DNA of 64,000 nt, from contig NZ_JAINVV010000008.1 of the NCBI RefSeq assembly GCF_019880585.1, positions 248,001 to 312,000 on the forward strand. The letters are read 5' to 3'. Position 1 is the stretch's first letter. Every line of letters starts with the position of its first letter. Below, piece after piece: positions 52,768-61,038 of the stretch. The notes under the pieces are model-generated. The model made no database searches. It saw nothing but the letters and a program-made list of their open reading frames with translations, and was not told the origin of the DNA. Both the position numbers and the translations under genes were made by a program. The DNA comes from Sphingomonas colocasiae (GTDB taxonomy: Bacteria; Pseudomonadota; Alphaproteobacteria; Sphingomonadales; Sphingomonadaceae).

Positions 52768-53730
52768 ATGGCGGCGAGCGCAGGATTACATGCACGGACG
52801 ACGGACGAGGTGTTCAGCCGCCTGAAGCTGCGCCACCTGAACCTGCTGGTCGAGGTCGCCGCGCGCGGCAATATCGTCCATGCCGCATCGTCGCTGAACG
52901 TCGCTCAGCCCGCCGCCACCAAGATCATCCGCAATCTGGAGGCGGCGCTGGGGCGGCGCCTGTTCCAGCGGATCGCGCACGGCGTGGTCCCGACCCATTA
53001 TGGCGAAGTGGTGGTGCGGCGCGCACGGCGCATCTTGGGCGAGGTCCACCATACCGGCGAGGAATTGCAGGCACTCTCGCAAGGCATGACCGGCCATGTC
53101 ACCGTCGGCACCCTGCTCGCGGCGGCGCCAAGCCTGTTGCCGCACGGCATCGTCGCCCTGAAGCGCGAACGCCCCGAGATCAGTTTTTCGCTGGTCGAGG
53201 ACAGTCATGAGACGCTGATGGCGATGCTGCGCCTGGGCGATCTCGACTGCGTCGTCGGCTATCTTTCCGGTCGCGCGCCCGATGCCGGGCTGGTTCAGGA
53301 GATACTCTGCCACGAGCCCGTCGCGATCACCGTCCGGCGCGATCATCCGCTGGCGGGCAAGCCGGTGGTGACGCTCGGCGATCTCCAGGCGCAGCAATGG
53401 ATCATGCCGCCCGCCGAGACCGCGCTGCGCCGCCAGCTCGAATTCTGCTTCCGCAAAGCCGGCCGAGCATTGCCGCGGGAAGCGGTCGAATCGATTTCGA
53501 TCCTTGCCAATTTCTCGATGCTCAAGGCGAGCGACATGGTGGCGGCGCTGCCCTGCAACGTCGTCGATACCCAGCCCGACCTGTGCCGCCTGCCGATCGA
53601 TTTCGTGATCGGATCCGGCGCGATCGGCGTCACCCGCCGCGCCGAGGCGGACATCACGCCCGCGGCCGATCATTTCCTGCACCTGCTGAAACGCGTGGCG
53701 CGTGAGCGTGAGGATCGCACGCGCCACTGA
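52768..53730 (+). CDS. LysR-family transcriptional regulator (PcaQ/GbpR-like)
   Basis: 320 residues, starting 3 bases after the LVIVD gene. The helix-turn-helix begins LKLRHLNLLVEVAARGNIVHAASSLNVAQPAATKIIRNLE (about residues 19-57), the form typical of the PcaQ/GbpR branch. Effector domain: GHVTVGTLLAAAPSLLPHGI and MLRLGDLDCVVGYL. PcaQ regulates protocatechuate genes, in keeping with the neighbouring intradiol dioxygenase. Its location as third gene of an operon, rather than divergent from a target, is unusual for LysR. Confidence 0.92.
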   Translation: MAASAGLHARTTDEVFSRLKLRHLNLLVEVAARGNIVHAASSLNVAQPAATKIIRNLEAALGRRLFQRIAHGVVPTHYGEVVVRRARRILGEVHHTGEELQALSQGMTGHVTVGTLLAAAPSLLPHGIVALKRERPEISFSLVEDSHETLMAMLRLGDLDCVVGYLSGRAPDAGLVQEILCHEPVAITVRRDHPLAGKPVVTLGDLQAQQWIMPPAETALRRQLEFCFRKAGRALPREAVESISILANFSMLKASDMVAALPCNVVDTQPDLCRLPIDFVIGSGAIGVTRRAEADITPAADHFLHLLKRVAREREDRTRH

Positions 53731-53744
53731 ACAGCAGCGGCGTT

Positions 53745-55859
53745 TCAGAAACGCCGCTGAACGCCGACCATGAAGGTCCGGGGTTCGCCCGGCGTGGTCC
53801 GCGTCAATGAGGCCGTCGGGAAATAGCGCTCGTTGAAGATGTTGCGGATATTGGCCTGCACCGACCAGTCGTCGAACTTGTAGTAAAGCGCGCCATCGAC
53901 CAGCGTGTAGCCGTCGAGATAGAAGGGCAGCGCGGTCTTCGTCGCCGTGCTCGCCGGGCGATTGCTCTCATGGTGCACGCCCAGGCCCGCACCGAGGTTG
54001 GCAAGCGGGCCGCTCTGGATCGTATAGCGCGCCCATAGATTGGCAATGTGCTGCGGCACGCTCGACAGCCGCGCGCCGACGAGCAGGCGGCTGTCGGCCG
54101 TCACCTTGGCATCGAGATAGGTATAAGCGGCGGTCAGTTCGACCCCGGCCAGCGGGCGCCACGCCCCCTCCAGTTCGATGCCGCGCGTGCGCTGCTCGCC
54201 CGTCAGCACATAGGTGTTCGGCGGCGCCGTCGGTGAAAGATCGGCGGTGGCGACATTGGCGCGCGTCAACTGGAACACAGTCGCCATGCCCGAAAGCGTG
54301 CCGTCGGCGCGCGCGACCTTGATGCCGCCTTCGTAATTCACGCCCCGCTCGGGCGGAAGCGTCGATCCGTCGGAGGCCTTGTAGGTGCCCTGCGGCATGA
54401 ACGACTTGGCATAGTTGACGTAGAGCGACACGCTGTCGCTCAGCGCCAGCGTCGCGCCGGCGCGCGGGCTGAACGCGCTGTCGCTGACCTCCGGATTGGG
54501 GACGCCGTTATTGGCGATCCGGCTGATCGCCTTGTCCCAGCGGCCGCCGAGCGTGACCGTCAGCAGCTCGCCGAGCTTGATGTGATCCTGCAGATAGAAG
54601 CCGCGCTGCTTGGTGAGCGAGGAATAGCTCGTCTTCGCCACGGCGGGATTGGGCGCACTGACGGTGCCGTAGACCGGATTGTAGAGATCGAGCCAATAGG
54701 GGCCGGGATCGAACAGGTTGGTGTCGTCGGCCGAGCGGCGCCCATAATCGAAGCCGGCGAGCACATAATGGCCGAGCGGACCGGTATCGAACTTCAGGCT
54801 GACATTGGTGTCGACACGGAAATAGGTGCCGTTCTGATCGTAGGGACCGTAATAGAAACGGCCGATCTGGCGATAGTCCGGCGATATGCTGCTGACGAAC
54901 AGCCAATTGTCCCAGCTATTGTGGAAATCCTGGTAGCGCAGCGATTGATGGATCGCGATCGCGTCGCTGAACTTGTGATCGAACACATAGCCCAGATTCC
55001 AATAGTCGTTTTTCTGGACCGCCGGATATTCGCCGTCGTTGATCGACAGCTTGATCGAGATCGGGCCGTTGGGATTGGGCAGCGCGGTGCCATAGGCCGT
55101 GGTCGGCGACCAGGGATTGATATTGTCGTCGACATAGCGGCCGAGCAGGGTCAGCGTCGTGTCCGGCGTCGGCTGCCAGGTCAGCGCGGGCGCGATGAAG
55201 ATGCGGCGCTGGCCGGAATGATGGACGAAGAAATCCTGGTCGCGATAGACCGCGCTCAACCGGGCGAGCAACTGCCCGTCGCCGGTGAGCGGCGCGTTCG
55301 CATCCATGCGCAATTCGAACATGTCATAGGATCCGCCGGTCAGCGCGACATCGAGAAACGCATCGTTCTGCGGCCGCTTGCTGACGAGATTGACGATGCC
55401 GGACAGCGGCCCCTGTCCGAACAGGCCGGACGCCGGCCCCTTCACCACCTCGACGCGTTCGAGCCCGGTCAGTTCGGACGTGCCATAGCCGGTATCGTCG
55501 AGCAGGCCGTCGAGATAGGTGGCGCCCGACGAGGCGTTGAAGCCACGGATATTGAAACCGTCGAAGAAGCCATAGGTGTTGTTCCGCGATACGCCGGCGA
55601 CGTTGTAGAGCGCATCGCCCAGCCGGAGCACACCCTGATCCGACAGCGTCTGCTGCGAGATGACCGAGATCGCCTGCGAATTTTCGAGCGGCGGAATGTC
55701 CGCCTTGGCTGCCATCGGCGTTTCGCGGATCGCGACGCCGGTCACGATGATCGGATCCTCCGCCTTGTCCTTGTCGTCCTCGGCGGCGAACGCCGCCTGC
55801 GCAAACGTCAATGAAACGACCGCGATGGTCGCCGCCGAAGAGATCGCAATTTTCCGCAT
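53745..55859 (-). CDS. TonB-dependent siderophore receptor
   Basis: 704 residues from ATG 55859; the frame is open upstream. Signal peptide ends QAAFA. TonB-box region EDPIIVTG; plug with NISGV-like NVAGVSRNNTYGFFDGFNIRGF, ERVEVVKGPASGLFGQGPLSGIVNLVSKRP, the wording of ferrichrome/pyoverdine-type receptors rather than of the RGPQGTLYG catabolic type. It ends MVGVQRRF. Together with DUF4198, DUF3649, PepSY and DUF3325 genes next door and a Fur-like site 34 bases upstream, this is an iron-chelate uptake unit. Confidence 0.93.
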   Translation of the reverse strand: MRKIAISSAATIAVVSLTFAQAAFAAEDDKDKAEDPIIVTGVAIRETPMAAKADIPPLENSQAISVISQQTLSDQGVLRLGDALYNVAGVSRNNTYGFFDGFNIRGFNASSGATYLDGLLDDTGYGTSELTGLERVEVVKGPASGLFGQGPLSGIVNLVSKRPQNDAFLDVALTGGSYDMFELRMDANAPLTGDGQLLARLSAVYRDQDFFVHHSGQRRIFIAPALTWQPTPDTTLTLLGRYVDDNINPWSPTTAYGTALPNPNGPISIKLSINDGEYPAVQKNDYWNLGYVFDHKFSDAIAIHQSLRYQDFHNSWDNWLFVSSISPDYRQIGRFYYGPYDQNGTYFRVDTNVSLKFDTGPLGHYVLAGFDYGRRSADDTNLFDPGPYWLDLYNPVYGTVSAPNPAVAKTSYSSLTKQRGFYLQDHIKLGELLTVTLGGRWDKAISRIANNGVPNPEVSDSAFSPRAGATLALSDSVSLYVNYAKSFMPQGTYKASDGSTLPPERGVNYEGGIKVARADGTLSGMATVFQLTRANVATADLSPTAPPNTYVLTGEQRTRGIELEGAWRPLAGVELTAAYTYLDAKVTADSRLLVGARLSSVPQHIANLWARYTIQSGPLANLGAGLGVHHESNRPASTATKTALPFYLDGYTLVDGALYYKFDDWSVQANIRNIFNERYFPTASLTRTTPGEPRTFMVGVQRRF

Positions 55860-55892
55860 GTCAGCCCCTGTTCTGATGACGCGGGCGTCGAT

Positions 55893-55914
55893 ATTGCGAA
55901 TCATATTCATTAGC
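55893..55914. promoter_or_regulatory. Fur-like iron-regulatory site before the siderophore receptor
   Basis: A 22-base AT-rich imperfect palindrome beginning ATTGCGAATCA and ending CATTAGC, 34 bases upstream of the receptor ATG. It matches the site at 56752-56773 in 18 of 22 positions; in reverse it reads GCTAATGA..., like Fur half-sites. Confidence 0.6.
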
Positions 55915-55992
55915 AAGTGCGCTGAAGCAATTTGGTGAAATGCGCAGACCGGCATGCGGGGGGCTTTGCCGACGCCCCCGCACATCCTTCAA

Positions 55993-56634
55993 TCAGCGTG
56001 TGAAGCTGAGCGTGGAGACATGGACGATCGACGCCATATCCTTGCCGGCGATCCGGGCAGCGCCATTCTCCTGATGCGACGCGGCCAATATGTAGCGGCC
56101 GGCCCCCAGCGCGGGCACGGTGATCCGGCCCTGCGCATCGCTCTTGAGCTCGCGCTGCGCGCGATCGGGCGCGATGACGTTGACCGAAATATCGGGCACC
56201 GGCTTGCCCCGGAAGATCACCGCCAGCGTATCGCCATGCGCTTCAACCGGCACGATCTCCAGATCGAGCGCGGCATGCGTCTCGGCACGGCCGGCGCGCG
56301 CATAGAAGATCGCGCCCTGCTTGCCCTGTTTGCCGTCCCAGGGATCGAACACGGCATCGTCGCGCACACGGACGTCGCCGGGCGCGGTGACCGCCGCCTC
56401 GATATGATCGGCCCTGCGATCGAGCGCGACGGGCTCACGCGATCCGTCGGCCAGCACGACCGGCGCACGCAGGCGATGGAATTCGGGATCGCCGGTCGCG
56501 GGCACAGGCTCGGCGGGTTCGCCCAGATAGATACGCGCGGGGCCGTCACCGTCGCGCTCCACCCACACCTCATGCGCCGATGCCGGCATCGACGACAGCG
56601 CGGCGACCGCCGCCAGCCACAAACGGGTCTTCAT
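55993..56634 (-). CDS. Periplasmic DUF4198-family protein
   Basis: 213 residues from ATG 56634 (AGGAG upstream). A signal peptide ends MPASA, then the mature protein starts HEVWVERDG, the characteristic N-terminal His of DUF4198 proteins. The C-terminal half has an FN3/CarboxypepD_reg-like pattern (RGKPVPDISVNVIAPD, TDAQGRITVPALGAGRYIL-like). Family members accompany metal uptake systems. Here it heads a minus operon with the siderophore receptor, probably aiding iron handling in the periplasm. Confidence 0.82.
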   Translation of the reverse strand: MKTRLWLAAVAALSSMPASAHEVWVERDGDGPARIYLGEPAEPVPATGDPEFHRLRAPVVLADGSREPVALDRRADHIEAAVTAPGDVRVRDDAVFDPWDGKQGKQGAIFYARAGRAETHAALDLEIVPVEAHGDTLAVIFRGKPVPDISVNVIAPDRAQRELKSDAQGRITVPALGAGRYILAASHQENGAARIAGKDMASIVHVSTLSFTR

Positions 56635-56751
56635 GATCATCTCCTTCTTGCTGAACTTCGACAGCGCCATGGAGCGCCGCGCCTGTGCGATAATCGCCTG
56701 GGCGCCATCGCTCCTTTTTCGAATCGATCCGCGGTCCTTACGAAGAGAACT

Positions 56752-56773
56752 ATTGCGAGTCACTATCATTAGC
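56752..56773. promoter_or_regulatory. Fur-like iron-regulatory site in the divergent promoter region
   Basis: A 22-base element beginning ATTGCGAGTCAC and ending CATTAGC, 33 bases before the DUF3649 start and 118 bases from the divergent DUF4198 start. It has 18/22 identity with the site at 55893. Both lie at the same distance from the gene they precede, supporting shared iron control. Confidence 0.6.
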
Positions 56774-56806
56774 GAATAAGGCCGGATCGAACGGGAGATT
56801 CGGACG

Positions 56807-57136
56807 ATGCAGACACATGCCCCGCGCAAGGCCGCGCCAGCCGCGCGAAGCGCGGAACCGCCACGCTGGCATGTCGCGCTGCGACTGCTGCTCGCGATCC
56901 CCCTCGGCTATGGCTGGACGGCGCTGGCGACCGCATCCCTCGCGCGCTTCCTGCCGCTGCCCGCGCTTGAGGCGACGATCGCCGCCACGCTGGCATCCTT
57001 CGGCATCTATGCGGCGCTGATCGTCTGGATCTTCCATGCACAGCATCCGGGCCGCGCGGCATTGCTGATGGCGCTCTCCGCGGCGGCGATGGCGGGGCCG
57101 CTCTGGATTTCGATCCTCCTGGAGGGCCGGCTGTGA
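56807..57136 (+). CDS. DUF3649-like small membrane protein (iron uptake accessory)
   Basis: 109 residues. About three membrane segments: VALRLLLAIPLGYGWTALATASLA, IAATLASFGIYAALIVWIF and ALLMALSAAAMAGPLWISIL. Small proteins of this type lie in front of PepSY proteins in TonB-linked iron operons. Overlaps the next gene by 4 bases. Confidence 0.75.
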   Translation: MQTHAPRKAAPAARSAEPPRWHVALRLLLAIPLGYGWTALATASLARFLPLPALEATIAATLASFGIYAALIVWIFHAQHPGRAALLMALSAAAMAGPLWISILLEGRL

Positions 57137-58710
57137 AGGCGTCGCTGCGTCAATCCATGTCGTGGCTGCACACCTGGTCGGGCCTGTTGTTCGGTTGGCT
57201 GCTCTTCACCATGTTCGTGACGGGCACCGCCGCCTATTTCAACGAAGAGATCACGCGCTGGATGCAGCCCGAACTGAAGGGCCGCGCCGCGCCGGAACAA
57301 GCCGTGGAGGGGGCACTCCGCTATCTCGAGCGGACCGCGCCCGATGCGAAAAGCTGGTTCATCTCACCGCCGGGCCGCCGCACCCAGACCACCAATGTCT
57401 TCTGGCAGCCGGCCGATGACGGCGGCGAGAAGCGGCGCCGCCGCCGCGACACCAGCGCGCAGCTCGATAGCGAGGGCAGCAAGGTGGAGGCGCGCGACAC
57501 GCGCGGCGGCTTCTTCCTCTACCGCTTCCATTTCGACCTTCACTACATGCCCGTGATCTGGGCGCGCTATCTGGTCGGCCTCGCCGCGATGTTCATGCTT
57601 GTCGCCATCGTCTCGGGCGTGATCACCCACAAGAAGATCTTCGCCGATTTCTTCATGCTGCGCTTCGGCAAGGGGCAGCGAAGCTGGCTCGACGCGCACA
57701 ACGTGACCGCCGTGCTCGCGCTGCCCTTCCACCTGATGATCACCTATACCGGGCTGGTCACGCTCGCGACGCTCTATATGCCCTGGGGGATCGCGGCGAC
57801 CTATCAATCGAGCGACAGCTTCTTCGAGGCACGCTTCCCGTCGCGCGAGGAGGTGGAACGGCTGGATCGCCCCGCCCCGCTCGCGCCGATCGCCCCGATG
57901 ATGGCGGCCGCGCGCACCGCATGGAACGGCGCACCGGTCGGATCGATCCGGATCGCCAATCCGGGCGACGCATCGGCGCGCATATCGCTGACGCGCGCCT
58001 CCGAAGCCTCGATCGCGTCACGCGGCGAGACACTGGAATTCAACGGCGTCACCGGCGCGCCGATCACGCCGGTCTCCGCCGGCCTCGGCGGCGCGGCGCT
58101 CACCGAAAGCACGATGATCGGCCTTCATGCCGGGCGCTATGCGCATATCGGCCTGCGCTGGCTCTATTTCCTCTCCGGCCTTGGCGGCATCGCGATGGTG
58201 GGCACCGGCCTGGTGCTGTGGACGGTCAAGCGGCGCCAGAAACTGCCCGATCCAATGCGGCCGCATCTTGGTTTCCGCATCGTCGAGAAGCTGAACGTCG
58301 CGACGGTGGCGGGTTTCCCTGCCAGCCTCGCCGGCTATTTCCTCGCCAATCGCCTGCTGCCGCTGCGCATGGAGGGCCGAGCCGATTGGGAAGTGCATGC
58401 CATGTTCATGCTCTGGGCGGCGTTCGCGGCCTGGGCGGTCCTGCGCACGGCGCGGCGCGGCTGGATCGAGATACTGGGTGCTGGCGCGCTGCTCTTCGCG
58501 GCGGTGCCGATCGTCAATCTGATGACCACCGAACGCGGGATCGTGCACAGCCTGATCCATGGCGACCTGCTGTTCATCGGCTTCGACGCGGCGATGCTGA
58601 TCTGCGCCGCCCTCTTCGCGCTGGCCGCACGCAAGGCCGCGCGGAAGCGCGCGGAGCCGAAGCAACGCGCCCGGCCCGCCCCCGCGGCGAAGCGGGAGGC
58701 CGTGGCATGA
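57133..58710 (+). CDS. PepSY-domain membrane protein (ferric-siderophore reductase-like)
   Basis: 525 residues. An N-terminal membrane segment with SWLHTWSGLLFGWLLFTMFVTGTAAYF starts the PepSY_TM fold; further membrane helices occur near YLVGLAAMFMLVAIVSGVITH, HNVTAVLALPFHLMITYTGL, LYFLSGLGGIAMVGTGLVLW and later. A conserved histidine pattern (HTWSG, HLH-type) suggests haem or metal ligation. Relatives reduce ferric siderophores at the inner membrane. Flanked by DUF3649 and DUF3325 with 4-base overlaps, a typical arrangement. The Arg/Ala-rich C-terminal tail (KARKRAEPKQ) is probably cytoplasmic. Confidence 0.88.
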   Translation: MKASLRQSMSWLHTWSGLLFGWLLFTMFVTGTAAYFNEEITRWMQPELKGRAAPEQAVEGALRYLERTAPDAKSWFISPPGRRTQTTNVFWQPADDGGEKRRRRRDTSAQLDSEGSKVEARDTRGGFFLYRFHFDLHYMPVIWARYLVGLAAMFMLVAIVSGVITHKKIFADFFMLRFGKGQRSWLDAHNVTAVLALPFHLMITYTGLVTLATLYMPWGIAATYQSSDSFFEARFPSREEVERLDRPAPLAPIAPMMAAARTAWNGAPVGSIRIANPGDASARISLTRASEASIASRGETLEFNGVTGAPITPVSAGLGGAALTESTMIGLHAGRYAHIGLRWLYFLSGLGGIAMVGTGLVLWTVKRRQKLPDPMRPHLGFRIVEKLNVATVAGFPASLAGYFLANRLLPLRMEGRADWEVHAMFMLWAAFAAWAVLRTARRGWIEILGAGALLFAAVPIVNLMTTERGIVHSLIHGDLLFIGFDAAMLICAALFALAARKAARKRAEPKQRARPAPAAKREAVA

Positions 58711-58988
58711 TCGGCATTCTGTCCGCCGCGACGGCGTGGCTGGGCTTCGCCTGCCTGTGCCTCGCCATGGACCGCCACCAGCGCGATATCCTCGGCCGGC
58801 GGCTTTCCGATTCCGCGTCGCGCAGGCTCAGGCTAACCGGCTTCGCTGCGATCGCGCTCGGCCTGGCCACCGCCATCGCGGCCCTGGGCTGGGGCTATGG
58901 CGCCGTGCTGTGGTTCGGCCTGCTCACGCTGGGCGCCGCGCCGATCATCGCGCTGCTCAGTGCATGGTCCTCGCGGGCGAAGCGGTGA
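58707..58988 (+). CDS. DUF3325-like small membrane protein
   Basis: 93 residues, ATG overlapping the PepSY stop. Three hydrophobic segments (LSAATAWLGFACLCLAM, LTGFAAIALGLATAIAAL, VLWFGLLTLGAAPIIALLSAW) and the short MDRHQRD motif after the first are typical of DUF3325 proteins that end PepSY iron operons. Confidence 0.75.
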   Translation: MIGILSAATAWLGFACLCLAMDRHQRDILGRRLSDSASRRLRLTGFAAIALGLATAIAALGWGYGAVLWFGLLTLGAAPIIALLSAWSSRAKR

Positions 58989-59012
58989 TCCACGCGAGAC
59001 CGGGCACCGCGC

Positions 59013-59240
59013 CTACACGAAGCCCTGCGCGGCCAGCATGAGTGCTGCCGATGCATCGATCGGATCGGCGGTTTCCAGGCTGGTGGCGGTGATCGACTGG
59101 TCGCCGATCCTGACCGCGCGAACCACAGTGTCGTAGCGCAGATCGAGCGTGGTTCCGGCGAAGTCGAGCGTCGTCGGGTTCACGCCGATCGGGATCGCGA
59201 TTGTCGCGTCCGCCGATGTCAGGACGATGTTCGATCCCAC
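59013..59240 (-). pseudogene. C-terminal fragment of an unrecognised protein
   Basis: The last ~75 codons before the stop at 59013 look like genuine coding sequence (IAIPIGVNPTTLDFAGTTLDLRYDTVVRAVRIGD). Upstream of about 59240 the open frame runs antisense into another gene and the match in style is lost, so only a 3-prime end remains. The strand-rich, polar character is reminiscent of phage structural proteins, but I do not recognise it. Confidence 0.4.
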
Positions 59241-59243
59241 GAC

Positions 59244-59627
59244 ATGGGCCTGGAAGAGCTGGCAGCGCAGGCAGCCGAGATTGAACGATTGAAAGCGTCG
59301 TTTAACACCAAAGAGAATCTCGTTCGCGCGGAAAACGACTATTTGTATCGGGTGGACGAGAGCGGACACAAGGTTGGTTATCCGTTCCGCCCGAGATGTG
59401 AGAGCCTCGATTCACGCATGATACAGTTGGTACGAGACGGCCGATTCAATCATGCAAAATGCCCCGCCTGCGGGACAACGTATACGCCGGTCACCGCGTA
59501 TTACCCTCCAGCACCTGGCCAGCCCGAAAGGTCTGATGAGCGCATGGTCAACGAGAACAAAGCTTCCAGCGAAGCATTGCGCAGCGCCGGAGCAATGCTA
59601 GGGCCTCATAGGTGGATGGCCAAATAA
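59244..59627 (+). CDS. Hypothetical protein with N-terminal coiled coil and CPxCG zinc-ribbon-like motif
   Basis: 127 residues. A short N-terminal helix (EELAAQAAEIERLKASF) is coiled-coil-like, followed by YLYRVDESGHKVGYPFRPRCE and AKCPACGTTYTPV, a partial zinc ribbon (Cys-x-x-Cys plus an upstream Cys). No ribosome site is seen at ATG 59244, so the gene may be 5-prime truncated. Similar layouts occur in phage/plasmid-borne hypothetical proteins. Function unknown. Confidence 0.5.
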   Translation: MGLEELAAQAAEIERLKASFNTKENLVRAENDYLYRVDESGHKVGYPFRPRCESLDSRMIQLVRDGRFNHAKCPACGTTYTPVTAYYPPAPGQPERSDERMVNENKASSEALRSAGAMLGPHRWMAK

Positions 59628-59632
59628 CGCAG

Positions 59633-60049
59633 ATGCTCGCCATCTTCGCCGCGGTCGTTGCGACCGGCTCCACATTCCAATGCACCCCCACGCGAGTATA
59701 GGACGGCGACGGGCCGATATGGTGCGCGGAGGGGCCGAAGATCCGCCTGGCCGGCATCGCCGCACGGGAAATTGATGGTGAGTGCAAGCCCGGCCATCCT
59801 TGCCCGGCGGCCAACGGCGAGGACGTGCGGGACCATCTCGTCAAATTGCTGGGCGGGTCGCGCGGACGCGCGCGCGAAGGTCACATCCTCGTCAACGGCC
59901 CGCGCCTGACATGCCAGCCCGTCGGATCGGGCAAGGGCGACCGCACAGCCGCTTGGTGCTCGACGAGCCGTGTCGATCTGTCATGCGCGATGGTCCGCGA
60001 TGGATATGCGGCGCGGTGGGACGGGTATTGGCCAGGAAAGCGCTGCTAG
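59633..60049 (+). pseudogene. Staphylococcal-nuclease-like (thermonuclease family) gene with internal amber stop
   Basis: Reading from ATG 59633 gives a secreted-type N-terminus (LAIFAAVVATGSTFQC), TPTRV, then TAG at 59699-59701, then DGDGPIWCAEGPKIRLAGIAAREIDGEC, HPCPA, and a full C-terminal part with AAWCSTSR, LSCAMVRDGYAARW and a stop at 60047. The frame is otherwise intact over 138 codons. In the SNase family the segment before DGDG is usually V-x-DGDT/G; the stop probably replaces Trp (TGG to TAG). Multiple cysteines suggest a periplasmic, disulfide-bonded nuclease. Confidence 0.75.
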
Positions 60050-60142
60050 GCGCAGCATAACAGCCAAGTGCGTAATTCGCCTTGTCTGGCCGACGACTTC
60101 ATAATCGCTTAGGAATTGCGCCAATGTGGGAGGTGTGAGACC

Positions 60143-60436
60143 GTGAATTTCGGATCGATAGCAAAAATGACCTTCATCGGCATTGTGGCAACATTGATCG
60201 TCGGCAGCGCGACATTACTCATTTCGGGGAGACGAATCCTCATTTACGAGCGAATCGTTCAACCCGGCGAAAACTACTACGCCGGCGAGTGGGGAAACCT
60301 CGGGGCTAGCAAGCAAGCCTCTCTGGTATGTCGTTATTGGACAGGACGAAGCGTCAAACTTCAGGTCTTTTGGTATGCAGAAGGCGGGTTTCTAGGCCGA
60401 GACGAGTGCCCATTCGTGAAAACGACGAATGATTAA
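60143..60436 (+). CDS. Small single-pass membrane protein, unknown function
   Basis: 97 residues from GTG 60143, with GGGAGG 9 bases upstream. One membrane segment (MTFIGIVATLIVGSATLLIS, about 9-28), then a polar aromatic-rich domain with two cysteines (SLVCRYWTGRSV, GRDECPFV). Base composition is less G+C-rich than the operons. It overlaps the start of the following lipoprotein reading frame by 8 bases. Unrecognised. Confidence 0.55.
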   Translation: MNFGSIAKMTFIGIVATLIVGSATLLISGRRILIYERIVQPGENYYAGEWGNLGASKQASLVCRYWTGRSVKLQVFWYAEGGFLGRDECPFVKTTND

Positions 60437-60771
60437 AACCGCTCGTCCAAGCCATAGTGGTTCTGAGCTTGAGCGGCTGCAAACCCGACAAGCCCAACGA
60501 TCGAATCTACCTGACGCCACCTGCGCCCGCTTCCGGCGACTGGTTCGGGTGCGTTCACCGTTGGGCGTATCGTCTAGCCGGCGCCAGCGACGACTCGCTC
60601 GTCATTGCTCAGGCCGCCGTTACCGCGTGTGCAGATGCGGTTGCCGATCAGATAAATCGCGCTCCCGCTCACGAGCGGAATGCGCTCAGCTCCGACATAA
60701 ACAGCTCGATTGTGTCGATAGCTCGATATCACGTCGCGCAAGCAAGAGCAGGAAATTGCGAGATTCCCTAG
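60429..60771 (+). pseudogene. Small lipoprotein gene with apparent +1 frameshift near the start
   Basis: ATG 60429 overlaps the previous stop and opens MIKTARPS..., which degenerates. If one A of the AAAA run at 60435-60438 is removed, the frame becomes M-I-K-P-L-V-Q-A-I-V-V-L-S-L-S-G-C-K, a perfect lipoprotein signal with LSGC lipobox, continuing unbroken through DWFGCVHRWAYRLAGASDD and ARYHVAQARAGNCEIP to the stop at 60769. In the present sequence only a GTG at 60457, mid-signal, could start this frame. Either a real mutation or a base-call error in the A run. Confidence 0.6.
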
Positions 60772-60783
60772 ACCCTAAGCAAA

Positions 60784-61038
60784 TTAGGCAGTGCTCGAAA
60801 AATTTGAGCGGGCTTGATCCGCCACGTATCCGCCAAGCCTCAACAAACGCACGTCGGACTTGCCGTCCCGTCGCAGCACTTCTTTCTGCCGCTTGACATG
60901 CAGACACAGACACTCCCGAGTTGCGATCAGCATCCGCTTTGCCCGGTTCGGCCCGGTCCAGCAATTCGCCGCCGTCGCAGATCGGAGCAATAGCCCAGCG
61001 CCAGCAAGCACTATCAGTTTTAGAGTTCGCTCCCCCAT
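60784..61038 (-). CDS. Possible small secreted protein
   Basis: 84 residues: signal-like start TLKLIVLAGAGLLLRSATA, then a short basic domain with NCWTGPNRAKRMLIATRECLCLHVKRQK, containing three cysteines, and LLRLGGYVADQ. The residue choice looks coding rather than random, but there is no clear ribosome site. Unrecognised. Confidence 0.4.
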   Translation of the reverse strand: MGERTLKLIVLAGAGLLLRSATAANCWTGPNRAKRMLIATRECLCLHVKRQKEVLRRDGKSDVRLLRLGGYVADQARSNFSSTA

